A stretch of DNA of 64,000 nucleotides, taken from a virus. This document shows, one piece after another, positions 40,265 to 48,967 of this stretch; position 1 is the stretch's first letter, and each line of letters opens with the position of its first letter. The stretch covers positions 1 through 64,000 of the IMG/VR virus record IMGVR_UViG_3300032242_002636; one strand, written 5' to 3'. Under the pieces are notes generated by a model. That model was given only the letters and a program-made list of their open reading frames with translations. It ran no database searches and was not told the DNA's origin. A program made the position numbers and the translations under genes.

Positions 40265-40844
40265 CAACCTTTTCTACCTTATCATTGATATAGACACAAT
40301 AATCTGTCATATCTTTAAAATTAGGAATTTCAAAGACAAAATCTGCTTCTTCCTTTAGTAGAATATTGTTTTTTTCTTCGAATTCATTGGCTGGTTTTAT
40401 TCCATTTCGCTCCAAGAATATAAGAATTCCTTTCTTTTCATTTTTTAACCAGTATAATTCATCCTTTTCAAACTCTGCATACCTAATATCTGGAATAATA
40501 GGAACAAAATTCTTTGCAAATTGTTTATTTTTGTTCAATGTTTCAATAAAATAGCGTCCTTCGGTCTGATTCCTCATATAACGTCCATATTCGACCATTA
40601 AAGGGCGTAGAAGCGTCTTTTGTAGGTATTCTGTTGGATCTACCTCAACATCCAATTTCTTTAAAATAAGCTCTTTTAAGTCCTTTCTAATGACATCACC
40701 TGCTATAGAACACCTCTTAGCCTTTATTTTATTCTGACTTTTAAGCTCAAAATACATACTTAAACAAGAACAAAAGGTATCTTTACCTACTAAAGCGGCT
40801 CCAGATATCCCAATTGGTGGATAGTAAATTGGTGTTTTAGGCAT
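40230..40844 (-). CDS. deoxynucleoside monophosphate kinase-like (gp1 type)
   Basis: The N-terminal P-loop is GISGAALVGKDTF (about 12-24), the G-x-x-G...GKDT form seen in dNMP and dephospho-CoA kinases. Length (204 aa), the LRPLMVEYGRYMR segment and a late FEIPN strand resemble phage dNMP kinase (T4 gp1), which phosphorylates dNMPs to dNDPs. It stands alone on the minus strand within the tail module, with a TATAAT-like box 5 nt before its ATG. Confidence 0.75.
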   Translation of the reverse strand: MPKTPIYYPPIGISGAALVGKDTFCSCLSMYFELKSQNKIKAKRCSIAGDVIRKDLKELILKKLDVEVDPTEYLQKTLLRPLMVEYGRYMRNQTEGRYFIETLNKNKQFAKNFVPIIPDIRYAEFEKDELYWLKNEKKGILIFLERNGIKPANEFEEKNNILLKEEADFVFEIPNFKDMTDYCVYINDKVEKVVTTYLQGISQP

Positions 40845-40865
40845 AAGTTATTATAGTAACATATT

Positions 40866-42188
40866 ATGGCAACAAATCAAACAAATTCTGGTGAGTTAAA
40901 AAAACTTGAATTGGCTTGTGGTATAACATTGGATACTACACCTAATTTAAAAGATTTTTATTGCATGGGTGATAGAAATCATTATGCGGCTAATTTAGAT
41001 ATGTTGGTTAATGGTTTTAATTCTATAGGACATCAATGGATTGTAGAAGCAGGAGATCCTTATATAATAACACCGGGTGATACAGGAACATATGTTAACT
41101 TTGTTAAATGGCTTAATGCTAATAAAATTTTAGAAGCATGTCAAAAACTTACACCAGCAGGACAAAGAGGTGAATTGGTTACTGGTGGATTATTAGGTAT
41201 AAATCTGATTTCTACTTCTATGATGACAAGGAATCCTATAACAGGACCAGGTCAAAATACTCACAATTTAACCGTAAATGCTTTAAACAGTATTGATCCA
41301 AATATGGTTACAAAAATAGAAAATGTTTGTAATATAATCCGTACAAGATCATATTTAAGTTTACCTGCTGCTGGATTTGGAAGTTTACAAAGCTTACTTT
41401 ATAAAGCACAAGGAGCAGTTCAAGGGCTTGCTCAATATCTATATAATATATATCATGGAGTTCTTGCAATGATGCAAAAATTTGCAAGAATGATTAATGG
41501 TATTATTCAATCATTAAATCAAATTATTTATGATTATATAAATCAACATATATTACCTTTAGATTTGATATGTGCTATATTAGGTGCTTTTCAATCATTA
41601 GTAGATGATGTTGCATTTTTTGCTCAATTATTTGATGGTGGAGATGCGGTATTTAATGCTATTAATGCTGTTCAAACTGGAATTAACTATGCTGTACAAG
41701 GGTTGAATTATATTGCTAATCCAATTTCTCTTGCTGGTTTAATTCCGGGTATAAATGATGTTTTCACAGCTTTAAATGAATTATCAAGTGATCCTGAAGC
41801 ATTCATGGGTCATTTGATTACTCATTTTAATCTTACTGCTGGTCAAAATAATAAAGCAATACAAATAGCAAATGCTATTTTATTACGTTATGGGTTAGAA
41901 GGACAGCTTGGTCCTTTAGGTCCGTTATTATTAAGTCAAGGTGTTGCAGGAAATAGTAGTGATTGGTATAAAACAGGAAATACTGGAACAGGAAATTTTG
42001 GAAATCTTGCTACTGGAAATGTTACTCCAAATCAAGGTTATTTTGATCCAGATAATCCATTAGAATTCTTAGATGTTAATTCTAATCAATATTTTAATGC
42101 TGCTAAAACTAATTTGGCAGATTTTACAGATAATGCTAAAGCAATACCCGGAGCATTTTCTACATTCATAGCAAATCCTTTAAAGTAA
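40866..42188 (+). CDS. hydrophobic virion protein (440 aa)
   Basis: The middle of the protein (about 180-300) is rich in Ala, Ile, Leu, Gln and Asn. Long amphipathic or hydrophobic stretches include LICAILGAFQSLVDDVAFFAQLF and GINYAVQGLNYIANPISLAGLI. Gly/Asn-rich segments follow. It lies between the hub-side genes and the spike. A membrane-active or pilot protein of the tail tip is an inference. No family is recognised. Confidence 0.55.
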   Translation: MATNQTNSGELKKLELACGITLDTTPNLKDFYCMGDRNHYAANLDMLVNGFNSIGHQWIVEAGDPYIITPGDTGTYVNFVKWLNANKILEACQKLTPAGQRGELVTGGLLGINLISTSMMTRNPITGPGQNTHNLTVNALNSIDPNMVTKIENVCNIIRTRSYLSLPAAGFGSLQSLLYKAQGAVQGLAQYLYNIYHGVLAMMQKFARMINGIIQSLNQIIYDYINQHILPLDLICAILGAFQSLVDDVAFFAQLFDGGDAVFNAINAVQTGINYAVQGLNYIANPISLAGLIPGINDVFTALNELSSDPEAFMGHLITHFNLTAGQNNKAIQIANAILLRYGLEGQLGPLGPLLLSQGVAGNSSDWYKTGNTGTGNFGNLATGNVTPNQGYFDPDNPLEFLDVNSNQYFNAAKTNLADFTDNAKAIPGAFSTFIANPLK

Positions 42189-42192
42189 TATT

Positions 42193-43311
42193 ATGGAACC
42201 TGTTTATGGAATACATTTAGGATTAGTAGTTAGTAGTTCAACAGATCCAGAAAATAGAAATAGAGTTCAAGTATGGATTCCTTATCTTACCAATACACTT
42301 TATAAATCATTAAATTCAAAATTAACAGATTTAACATTTAAAGGACCAGAAGATTTAAATTTAAAAGATCCTTTAATTTTACAAACCTTACAAAAAATAC
42401 TACCTTGGGCAGAATATGCTGCTCCTTTACTAGGTGGTTCTAGTGGTGTATTCAATACTTCTACAGGAAAAACAGCAACAAATGCAGGTTCTACTATACA
42501 ACAATATAAGAATCCTGATATAACTTTAACAAATATAACATTTAATTTTAATCATCAAGGAGATAAACTAGCAGACACTAAAATACAAAACGGAGCAGGA
42601 TTTGAAGCAGGTACTGCTTCTCCATTTACTGGTACAGCAGGAGGAATAGGAAATAATTGGGCAGGTTCCTTGCCTAAATTACAAGCAATCTTACCACAAA
42701 ATCAAACATATGACCCTTCTAGCCAAAAAAGAGATAGACAAAACACATCTTCTGGTTTTATATCAGATCATTATGCTGGAAATTCATCTGCATATGCTGT
42801 AGATTTAGGATTGAATTCACAATTCAAAAATAGTACACAAGCTGCAACACAAACTGCAATAGATACTGTAAATAACATTAGAACAGCAAATGGACAAACT
42901 CCTATAACATCTTGGAGTCAAGTTCCTAATGGAGTTTATAATGGAACTACTCCAGATGGATTTAGAGTGCAAGTATTATGGCAAACAAATGTAGGAGGAA
43001 ATCATTTTGATCATGTTCATGTAGGTGTTAAAAATATAGGAAGTGGAAATACAAATTCATATGAAACTACTTCCGTAAAAACTCCCACAGAAAAAAGCTC
43101 TGGACCTAATCCAGTTCCTATAATAGATAGATCTGCTGTTGTAGGATCGGTTCCTACTAATATAGGAACACCAGGATCAGCAGTTGGTTCTTTTTCTACA
43201 CCTAATGCAGGATCAAAAGTTTGGGTATTCTTCTTAGGAGGAGATATTCAGCGTCCAGTATATTTTGCTCAATCACCAAATCCTAGTGATATAGCTGCTT
43301 TGACTTCTTAA
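42193..43311 (+). CDS. baseplate spike protein (gp5 OB-fold) with inserted M15-type peptidase
   Basis: The ends form a gp5-type OB fold. YGIHLGLVVSS...RNRVQVWIPYL (5-32) and PWAEYAAPLLGG (71-82) are at the N-terminus, and AGSKVWVFFLGGDIQRPVYFAQ at 339-360. Between them sits a zinc peptidase-like domain with SDHYAGNSSAYAVDL (191-205) and HFDHVHVGV (271-279), the H...D...HxH pattern of M15-type D-Ala-D-Ala or endopeptidases. T4 gp5 carries a lysozyme instead. The domain would open peptidoglycan at the tail tip. Confidence 0.8.
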   Translation: MEPVYGIHLGLVVSSSTDPENRNRVQVWIPYLTNTLYKSLNSKLTDLTFKGPEDLNLKDPLILQTLQKILPWAEYAAPLLGGSSGVFNTSTGKTATNAGSTIQQYKNPDITLTNITFNFNHQGDKLADTKIQNGAGFEAGTASPFTGTAGGIGNNWAGSLPKLQAILPQNQTYDPSSQKRDRQNTSSGFISDHYAGNSSAYAVDLGLNSQFKNSTQAATQTAIDTVNNIRTANGQTPITSWSQVPNGVYNGTTPDGFRVQVLWQTNVGGNHFDHVHVGVKNIGSGNTNSYETTSVKTPTEKSSGPNPVPIIDRSAVVGSVPTNIGTPGSAVGSFSTPNAGSKVWVFFLGGDIQRPVYFAQSPNPSDIAALTS

Positions 43312-43319
43312 TAATTAAA

Positions 43320-43326
43320 ATAAATA
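43320..43326 (+). promoter_or_regulatory. late-type element (ATAAATA)
   Basis: The element is 6 nt before the spike/needle gene start. Confidence 0.4.
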
Positions 43327-43332
43327 AAATAT

Positions 43333-45351
43333 ATGCCATTTTCAAACGAAACTAGTACTAATGCTCAAAAATCTACAACTGCTGTACAAGGACCAGAAAG
43401 CGGTGTTCAATTTGTAGAAAACAAATCAGTAGATCCAAACGGATCACAACTTCTTACTGATAGATGTTTTGCAGCCATACAAAACTCTTGGAAATCATTA
43501 GTTAAAATTTTTCAAGGTAATGTTTTTATAAAAGGACATGGTAATGTTAGTATAAATGCTGGACATGATGTTCATGTAACTGCTCAAAATAAACAAGAAA
43601 CTACATATGGTTCCAATAATACATATAATAGAGGTGGTGGAAATACTGTAAAGGGTGAATTAAGCAAAGAACATAGTAAACAAGTAGACGAATATACACA
43701 ACACTTAGAATCCATTGATAAAGCAAAAATGGATGCAATGAAAGCAACAAAAGCAGAAAAAGTTGTATGCGCTAATTGTAATCAAGTTCACTTGGTGGAT
43801 GATAAAAGTGATAATTGGAGTATTATTTTAGATGAAGTAAGAAAAAAGATAGATGGGATGCCGTATCTACAAGGTCCTTTTTCTGTTTTAAGATGGTTGG
43901 TTCAAAAGGTTTATGTAGCATTACATGGCACTAAAAGTAATATAGATCTTAATATGGGAAAAGGGTGCGGACCCGGATGTGATGCTGGACTTAGAGACGG
44001 ATTATCTTTAAAATTTCAAGCTGGTGAGGAGGCTGCTAAGAAAGAAATGGAAAGATTGTCCGAAACAATGAATAAACTTACAGCAAATATGCCTAGTAAT
44101 TCTTCTGGTGCAGAAGTACATGCACTAGGATATGCTTTTGTATTTGGACAACCATCTGTTCCTAAAAATGTTCCATATCAGAATCATGGTGATTATCATC
44201 AATTAGCAATGAATCTTAGAGTTTCTGATGCTCTTAGAAATAAATTAAGAGTAACAACAGAAGGAAATTGCAAAAGAATAGTTTATCACCCACCCGAAAG
44301 TTCACCTTTTGGTAATTTATTAATTAATATACAAAATAATTTTAAAATTACATCAGGTAATAATGGTATGGATTTTATTTCTACTGGAGAAATTGCAATA
44401 AAAGGAGGTTCTGTTCATATTAATGGAAGTCAGGGAGAAGTTTCTTTAACCTCTGGAAATCTTACTACTATTGGTGGTGCAAACGTTTTAATATCTGCTG
44501 ATAATAAATCAGGAGAATCGGGTGTCCATATAGATTCTAAACGCACTTATATAGGAGGTTCATTTAACGTAAACGGAGATTCTGCAATGTTAGGTTCATT
44601 AAGAGTCGATGGTGCTTTATCTGTAGATTATATTAATTGTCCTACTATGGCTGCGCCATCAACTATAAATGGTAATGATAATTTTGTAACTCATCATTCA
44701 AATTGGCAATATGTAGCAGGTGGTCTAAATGGTGCTAATCTTGCTTTAAAATTGGGAACAAAATTTGCATTACAACCTTGGATGTTAATGTTACCAACTG
44801 GTATATTAGAATTGTTTTTAGAACATTACAACATTGCAATGATGTCTCTTCCTATAGAAATTCTTCCTACTGGTGTATTTTGGGGCTATAGTTGGGGAGT
44901 AGGAGTAGGAACCTGTGCTGGTTGGATTTGGAATTATCCACACAATCATACAAGAACACCTGAAGAACATGGACATGAAACACCAGTTCCTAATGGAGGA
45001 TATTGGAGAAAATCATCTGGAGCAGGACAAGCAAATACTGCTGGTAATCCTGCACCTACTCCTATACCAACAAGCGGTACATATCCAAAACCCGGACCTA
45101 GAACGTGGGGAGGTGGTTGTGGTGGTGGTGGTTTATATTCTAAGGTTCGTAATCAAAAATACGGAATCAATAGTGATGATGCATTTAACGGAGGAAATTA
45201 TGTAACAACTACTGTAGTTAGAAATGCGGATGGTTCTATATACCCAACACCTGATTTAACTTATAGATATGTTAAAGACAATGGTTCTAATGCCACTGTA
45301 GATACTAATACAGGTACTGTATCATATCCTCTCACAGGTATTAACTGTTAA
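43333..45351 (+). CDS. spike needle/beta-helix-like tail-tip protein (672 aa)
   Basis: An early segment GNVFIKGHGNVSINAGHDVHVTAQNKQETTYG reads like the repeating strands of a gp5 C-terminal beta-prism needle. A second repeat region (about 340-425) with IAIKGGSVHINGSQGEVSLTSGNL is similar. Between them is a helical domain with CANC and CGPGC cysteine pairs. The C-terminal 200 residues are Gly/Pro/Tyr-rich with a hydrophobic core. It may extend the spike and bind the host or metal. It overlaps the convergent gene by 4 nt. Confidence 0.6.
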   Translation: MPFSNETSTNAQKSTTAVQGPESGVQFVENKSVDPNGSQLLTDRCFAAIQNSWKSLVKIFQGNVFIKGHGNVSINAGHDVHVTAQNKQETTYGSNNTYNRGGGNTVKGELSKEHSKQVDEYTQHLESIDKAKMDAMKATKAEKVVCANCNQVHLVDDKSDNWSIILDEVRKKIDGMPYLQGPFSVLRWLVQKVYVALHGTKSNIDLNMGKGCGPGCDAGLRDGLSLKFQAGEEAAKKEMERLSETMNKLTANMPSNSSGAEVHALGYAFVFGQPSVPKNVPYQNHGDYHQLAMNLRVSDALRNKLRVTTEGNCKRIVYHPPESSPFGNLLINIQNNFKITSGNNGMDFISTGEIAIKGGSVHINGSQGEVSLTSGNLTTIGGANVLISADNKSGESGVHIDSKRTYIGGSFNVNGDSAMLGSLRVDGALSVDYINCPTMAAPSTINGNDNFVTHHSNWQYVAGGLNGANLALKLGTKFALQPWMLMLPTGILELFLEHYNIAMMSLPIEILPTGVFWGYSWGVGVGTCAGWIWNYPHNHTRTPEEHGHETPVPNGGYWRKSSGAGQANTAGNPAPTPIPTSGTYPKPGPRTWGGGCGGGGLYSKVRNQKYGINSDDAFNGGNYVTTTVVRNADGSIYPTPDLTYRYVKDNGSNATVDTNTGTVSYPLTGINC

Positions 45352-46076
45352 GAAGATTGATTGAAAATCATAGGAGTACTTTTTAATAAAGCTAAAAAGT
45401 CTTTAGGCTCATCAGTAGTATCTATGATATTATTATCGTTTACATCACTTTCTGTTAAAGGAATTTGTAAAGAAGATGAAATATAATTCTTTTGATCATA
45501 GAAATATTTAAAATATACATTAGAACTATTTGCTTTTTTTAACTTTATTACAAATTGATTAACAAAAAGCATATCATATAAAATAGCAGTCCATCCATTG
45601 TTTAAATAATTAACATTTAAAAAATTAACAAAAGCATCTGCTTCTGCTATTAATGCATTATTGAAAGATGTTTTAGTAAATTCTTCAACTTCTTTAGGTT
45701 TAATAACTTCAATATTAACTCCGGGTTTACAATTAACAGAAGCCTTTACAATAGGATTTCCATCACTATCACATATATAGTTATTAATAATTTGACAACC
45801 TCCTGCATCTACTACTTCTTGATATGCTAATTGACGAGGAAGAAATGTATCAAACATAGCTTTTGTTGCTACATTTAAAGGATATCTAGGATCTCCTGAT
45901 CCTTTAAAATTATCAGGATCAAATGGATATGTTGGAATATCTATAGGATTATTTCTAACCCATCCATCCCATGAATCATTTCCTGCTGCATTTGCCATAT
46001 CAGATACAAATTGTTTGGCATTAAATTTAAGAGGATCTGCTGTAGCAGAGGGCCAACTTGTTGATAAATTATTCAT
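45348..46076 (-). CDS. hypothetical protein (242 aa)
   Basis: The protein begins MNNLSTSWPSATADPL and has an aromatic, Asn-rich composition with one Cys in VDAGGCQIINNYICDSDG. There is no signal or membrane segment. It is convergent with the needle gene and first of a long minus-strand group toward the replication genes, which points to a structural protein rather than an enzyme, though this is inference. Confidence 0.55.
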   Translation of the reverse strand: MNNLSTSWPSATADPLKFNAKQFVSDMANAAGNDSWDGWVRNNPIDIPTYPFDPDNFKGSGDPRYPLNVATKAMFDTFLPRQLAYQEVVDAGGCQIINNYICDSDGNPIVKASVNCKPGVNIEVIKPKEVEEFTKTSFNNALIAEADAFVNFLNVNYLNNGWTAILYDMLFVNQFVIKLKKANSSNVYFKYFYDQKNYISSSLQIPLTESDVNDNNIIDTTDEPKDFLALLKSTPMIFNQSS

Positions 46077-46080
46077 ATAA

Positions 46081-46485
46081 TTAATTATCCTCCTCGTCTA
46101 TATCTAGGAAGTTTTCATGCTGCTGCTTAAGGAATATTGTCTTAAGAAATTCCATCATAGCATCACGATCTTTGGCATTTTTAAAGTGCTGAATTATGGT
46201 TCTATCTCCTTGTGTACTATATCCAAAAAGAATATAAGCATCCAGATATTCAGTTATAATTGACTTCAGAATATTTAAATCCCTCATGACAATCTTATTG
46301 TCTTGATAATTTTTCTTAAGCCAAATATCTAAAGCCTTTTCTAGCTCTAGGTTATTAAGAGAAGAAAATACCTTTTCCCTAATCTCCCCTAAAGAAGGTT
46401 CTTCTATAGGAGCTTGTAATCCTGTGGAGGATAGAGAAGGGACAGAAGTATTTTTCTTTATTGTTCTTTTTTTAGGCTCCGACAT
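46081..46485 (-). CDS. hypothetical protein near the clamp gene (134 aa)
   Basis: The start is taken at MSEPKKRTIKKN, 14 nt inside the preceding gene. An upstream in-frame ATG at 46623 would add 46 residues fully overlapping that gene. The protein is basic at the N-terminus and helical after residue 40, with an acidic end, LDIDEEDN. Position beside the sliding clamp and its acidic/hydrophobic end recall T4 late-transcription coactivator gp33, but no motif confirms this. Confidence 0.55.
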   Translation of the reverse strand: MSEPKKRTIKKNTSVPSLSSTGLQAPIEEPSLGEIREKVFSSLNNLELEKALDIWLKKNYQDNKIVMRDLNILKSIITEYLDAYILFGYSTQGDRTIIQHFKNAKDRDAMMEFLKTIFLKQQHENFLDIDEEDN

Positions 46486-46795
46486 AAGTTGAGGCTTTGT
46501 TATTAATGCCAAACTTAACAAGGTATTCAATAACAACCTCAATGGAGCTAGTCTTGATCTTAAAACGATCTGGAATGAACTGTCCTCCGTCATGCAGTTC
46601 GAAGTATTCCTCACCCATTTCATTATGATTATTATAACAAGTGATGATTACCGATGCTACATTAGGATCTACTACTACAGTCCAACTACGAGGATCTGTA
46701 TAAGCATATTCACCGAATAGTTTATCTACTACATAACCGCTGTCACGAAGACGCTTAATAAAGTAGCTGCATGTTGTTATTTTATTCTTTGACAT
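46472..46795 (-). CDS. conserved T4-like hypothetical protein (107 aa)
   Basis: The sequence CSYFIKRLRDSGYVVDKLF...DPRSWTVVVDPNVASVIITCYNN...FELHDGGQFIPDRFKIKTSS looks like a conserved small protein found near replication genes of T4-like phages. It has no known function. A late-type element lies 8 nt before the ATG, and the gene overlaps the next by 14 nt. Confidence 0.6.
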   Translation of the reverse strand: MSKNKITTCSYFIKRLRDSGYVVDKLFGEYAYTDPRSWTVVVDPNVASVIITCYNNHNEMGEEYFELHDGGQFIPDRFKIKTSSIEVVIEYLVKFGINNKASTYVGA

Positions 46796-46803
46796 ATCGT
46801 TTT

Positions 46804-46810
46804 TATTTAT
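46804..46810 (-). promoter_or_regulatory. late-type element (ATAAATA)
   Basis: The element is 8 nt before the start of the 107-residue protein, in the gap after the clamp gene. Confidence 0.4.
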
Positions 46811-46820
46811 TGAAATGTTT

Positions 46821-47573
46821 TTATTTTACAAGTGCAGAAACAATATACTTTAATTCAACATCACTATCATCTTTATTCTGAAATACAAATACTTTATACT
46901 GATTATTGATCTTTACCTTTACATCATTGCGACATGTAGCAAGATTCTTGAATACTTCAGTATTAATAGGAAGTGCTTCAGGAATTGGTTGACCATCAAA
47001 TTCTTCAGATATTTTTAAAGTAATATTATCAACATTCTGTAGTGTATGATCATTAATTTCAGCACATATTCTTCCTTCACTGGTATAGAAATAAATCTTA
47101 GTAAGATCGGATGCAAATGCATATCCAGCCATGATTTGTTTGAGTTTTGCAGTTGTTATAGAAAATTCTGTATCAAAGTTTAATTGTGCAATTTTACTGA
47201 TATTAACAGGACATTCCCTAACAACAGTATCATCAACAAGATGATATTTAAAATGAGTATTTTCATTATCAGGAGCTTTATTAAGACACTTGATGTTATT
47301 ATGATTTAATTCTATAGAAAATTCACCATTGTCACCCAAGCATTCAAGACCAGATAAAAGCTTCTTGATACTAATAATGTTCAGTCTGATAGGCTTTTCA
47401 ATCTTAAGAGGAAGTTTAATCCTAGCATATAAGATTACTGTATTATCAGGTGATGAACAGATAGTATAAAGACCTTCTGTATCAGTCTTTAATACACAAC
47501 TCTCTGAGAGTCTGTTTACAGGCTTCAAAAGCTTTTCTAAAAAAACCTTTGGGATAGGGATTAATTCACTCAT
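46821..47573 (-). CDS. sliding clamp (gp45-like)
   Basis: The 250-residue protein has the length and layout of T4 gp45, a trimeric DNA clamp. A first module contains LKPVNRLSESCVLKT, the middle LNIISIKKLLSGLECL, and a second module contains ITTAKLKQIMAGYAFASDLTKIYFYTSEG. No catalytic residues are expected. The polymerase here ends in a putative clamp-binding peptide. It overlaps the upstream gene by 8 nt and lies in the SSB-led replication group. Confidence 0.82.
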   Translation of the reverse strand: MSELIPIPKVFLEKLLKPVNRLSESCVLKTDTEGLYTICSSPDNTVILYARIKLPLKIEKPIRLNIISIKKLLSGLECLGDNGEFSIELNHNNIKCLNKAPDNENTHFKYHLVDDTVVRECPVNISKIAQLNFDTEFSITTAKLKQIMAGYAFASDLTKIYFYTSEGRICAEINDHTLQNVDNITLKISEEFDGQPIPEALPINTEVFKNLATCRNDVKVKINNQYKVFVFQNKDDSDVELKYIVSALVK

Positions 47574-48027
47574 ATTTGGTTAGTTTGCTATTTTGAAGTA
47601 ATTTTAGCATACCAGCCAATGTTTTGTCGATATTTTTTAGAGAATTTCTGATACTATCCACATCACTGCGACTAATCAATACCTCTCCACTATCCTTTCT
47701 AATCTTTAAAGGAGCCTGTGGGTGCGCTACAGACGCAGGGAGAGGCGTTCCTACTAATGGAGCATGAGCATTGATGGGTTCTGGAATCGACTGCAAAGCC
47801 AATTCATTAACACCTTCATAAGCTTTTCTCACATCAGCAGGAACTTCTGCCTCAAAAGAAGTTTTTTGAATCTGCTGTCCAACAAGAGGAGCAACAAAAT
47901 TCTGCATATTGATTTTGTTTGCACTATTATTAGAACGCTCGACAGTTAATGAATCCACACCGCTTAAGTGTGAACCAACCATTCTGGCAAGCATTGCTGC
48001 TTCAATAACTTCTTCTCTATTCTGCAT
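47566..48027 (-). CDS. hypothetical replication-cluster protein (153 aa)
   Basis: Placed between the SSB and clamp genes with minimal spacing. The N-terminal 25 residues form a helix (EEVIEAAMLARMVGSHL), the middle is Pro/Ala-rich and flexible (about 85-105), and the C-terminus is a coiled-coil-like helix (SIRNSLKNIDKTLAGMLKLL). No enzymatic motif is visible. It may be an accessory replication or structural factor. Confidence 0.55.
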   Translation of the reverse strand: MQNREEVIEAAMLARMVGSHLSGVDSLTVERSNNSANKINMQNFVAPLVGQQIQKTSFEAEVPADVRKAYEGVNELALQSIPEPINAHAPLVGTPLPASVAHPQAPLKIRKDSGEVLISRSDVDSIRNSLKNIDKTLAGMLKLLQNSKLTKYE

Positions 48028-48028
48028 T

Positions 48029-48889
48029 TTAGAGATCCTTCAGGATATCTTGGATTCTATCGTCCTGTGCTTGTGCTTCTGTAAGCTCTTCCTTCTCAGA
48101 AGAAACAGAAGATGTCTTGTTGACGATGGGAGCAACGTACTCCTCTTCTTCCTTATAAGAAGTAGGAACAGAAGTCTCAGAAACTTCCTCACCCAAGAAG
48201 TGAACCTTCAGCATCTTGGAGATTTCGTCTCTAGTCTTGTGTTCAAAGACACCATCAAGATCCTTTGCAGATGCATAGATCTCTTCGACATTATCAACAC
48301 CTTCCAGTGCTGAAGGAGACATGAACTTAGAAGCTGTGTAGGTAGGATAACCACCTTCATTCGACTCTACCTTAATACGAAGACTGCATCCCTTCTCAGA
48401 AAGATCAAAGATCTTGGAACCAAACTCTTCAGCATCATCACCATTTATGGCTTCAGAAATAATCTTGAAGAGTTGCTTACCAAAGCGAAGAACCTTGGTC
48501 TGTCCCTGATTATCGGGATTGGTAGGATCTTTAACAACATAAGCGTTGCAAAGCCAACTTTCGTTTCTCTTCAGAGGCTTGATGCGCTCAATCTCACCTT
48601 CATTCTTGGTGTTATAAATCTTGGAACGATACTCATCAATAGGGCATCCCTCTCCATATGTATTAGGACAGAGGACAGAAACCAACTGATTAGTGATGAC
48701 ACTCTTCCAGATATGATGGAAATAGTGGAATAGAGTTCTCTCTGGATTCTCAAGATTTGGAATCAGACGAACTACATATGTATTTCCGATCTCAAGCTTC
48801 ATGAAATCACGATAGCCAGCATTATCGGAGGTTGTCTTCTTGTTAAGAGCCTCTTTAATAGACTCGAATAGGTTGTTTGTATACTTCAT
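48029..48889 (-). CDS. single-stranded DNA-binding protein (gp32-like)
   Basis: The 286-residue protein has the T4 gp32 plan. YRDFMKLEIGNTYVVRLIPN opens the core. A zinc site is formed by His residues in YFHHIW and Cys residues in CPNTYGEGC (about 53-80). The acidic C-terminal tail ends DRIQDILKDL. It coats and melts ssDNA in replication and recombination. The gene heads the clamp operon and has a distinctive A/C-rich leader that suggests autoregulation. The N-terminus (MKYTNNLFESIKEALNKK) also fits the shared leader pattern. Confidence 0.85.
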   Translation of the reverse strand: MKYTNNLFESIKEALNKKTTSDNAGYRDFMKLEIGNTYVVRLIPNLENPERTLFHYFHHIWKSVITNQLVSVLCPNTYGEGCPIDEYRSKIYNTKNEGEIERIKPLKRNESWLCNAYVVKDPTNPDNQGQTKVLRFGKQLFKIISEAINGDDAEEFGSKIFDLSEKGCSLRIKVESNEGGYPTYTASKFMSPSALEGVDNVEEIYASAKDLDGVFEHKTRDEISKMLKVHFLGEEVSETSVPTSYKEEEEYVAPIVNKTSSVSSEKEELTEAQAQDDRIQDILKDL

Positions 48890-48932
48890 AATTTAGTTTT
48901 GTTTGTTTTTGTTTGTTTTTGTTTTCTATGCT
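48890..48932 (-). promoter_or_regulatory. A/C-rich unstructured leader, putative SSB translational operator
   Basis: The RNA-sense leader is almost only A and C, with repeated AAACAAAAAC units (48901-48920) and no pairing potential or ribosome site. T4 gp32 represses its own translation by binding an unstructured leader, so this is a strong candidate for the same control. Confidence 0.6.
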
Positions 48933-48938
48933 TCTAAT

Positions 48939-48967
48939 ATAATAGCTCAAACTGACGCAGTTTGCAA
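48939..48967 (-). promoter_or_regulatory. early-type promoter of the SSB gene
   Basis: TTGCAA and TATTAT are separated by 17 nt. Unlike other promoters here it leaves a leader of about 42 nt. It overlaps the end of the upstream gene. Confidence 0.6.

Noticed and set aside
46486-46623. Longer form of the 134-residue protein
   Set aside because: The extra 46 residues lie wholly inside another gene and look like a shadow frame.
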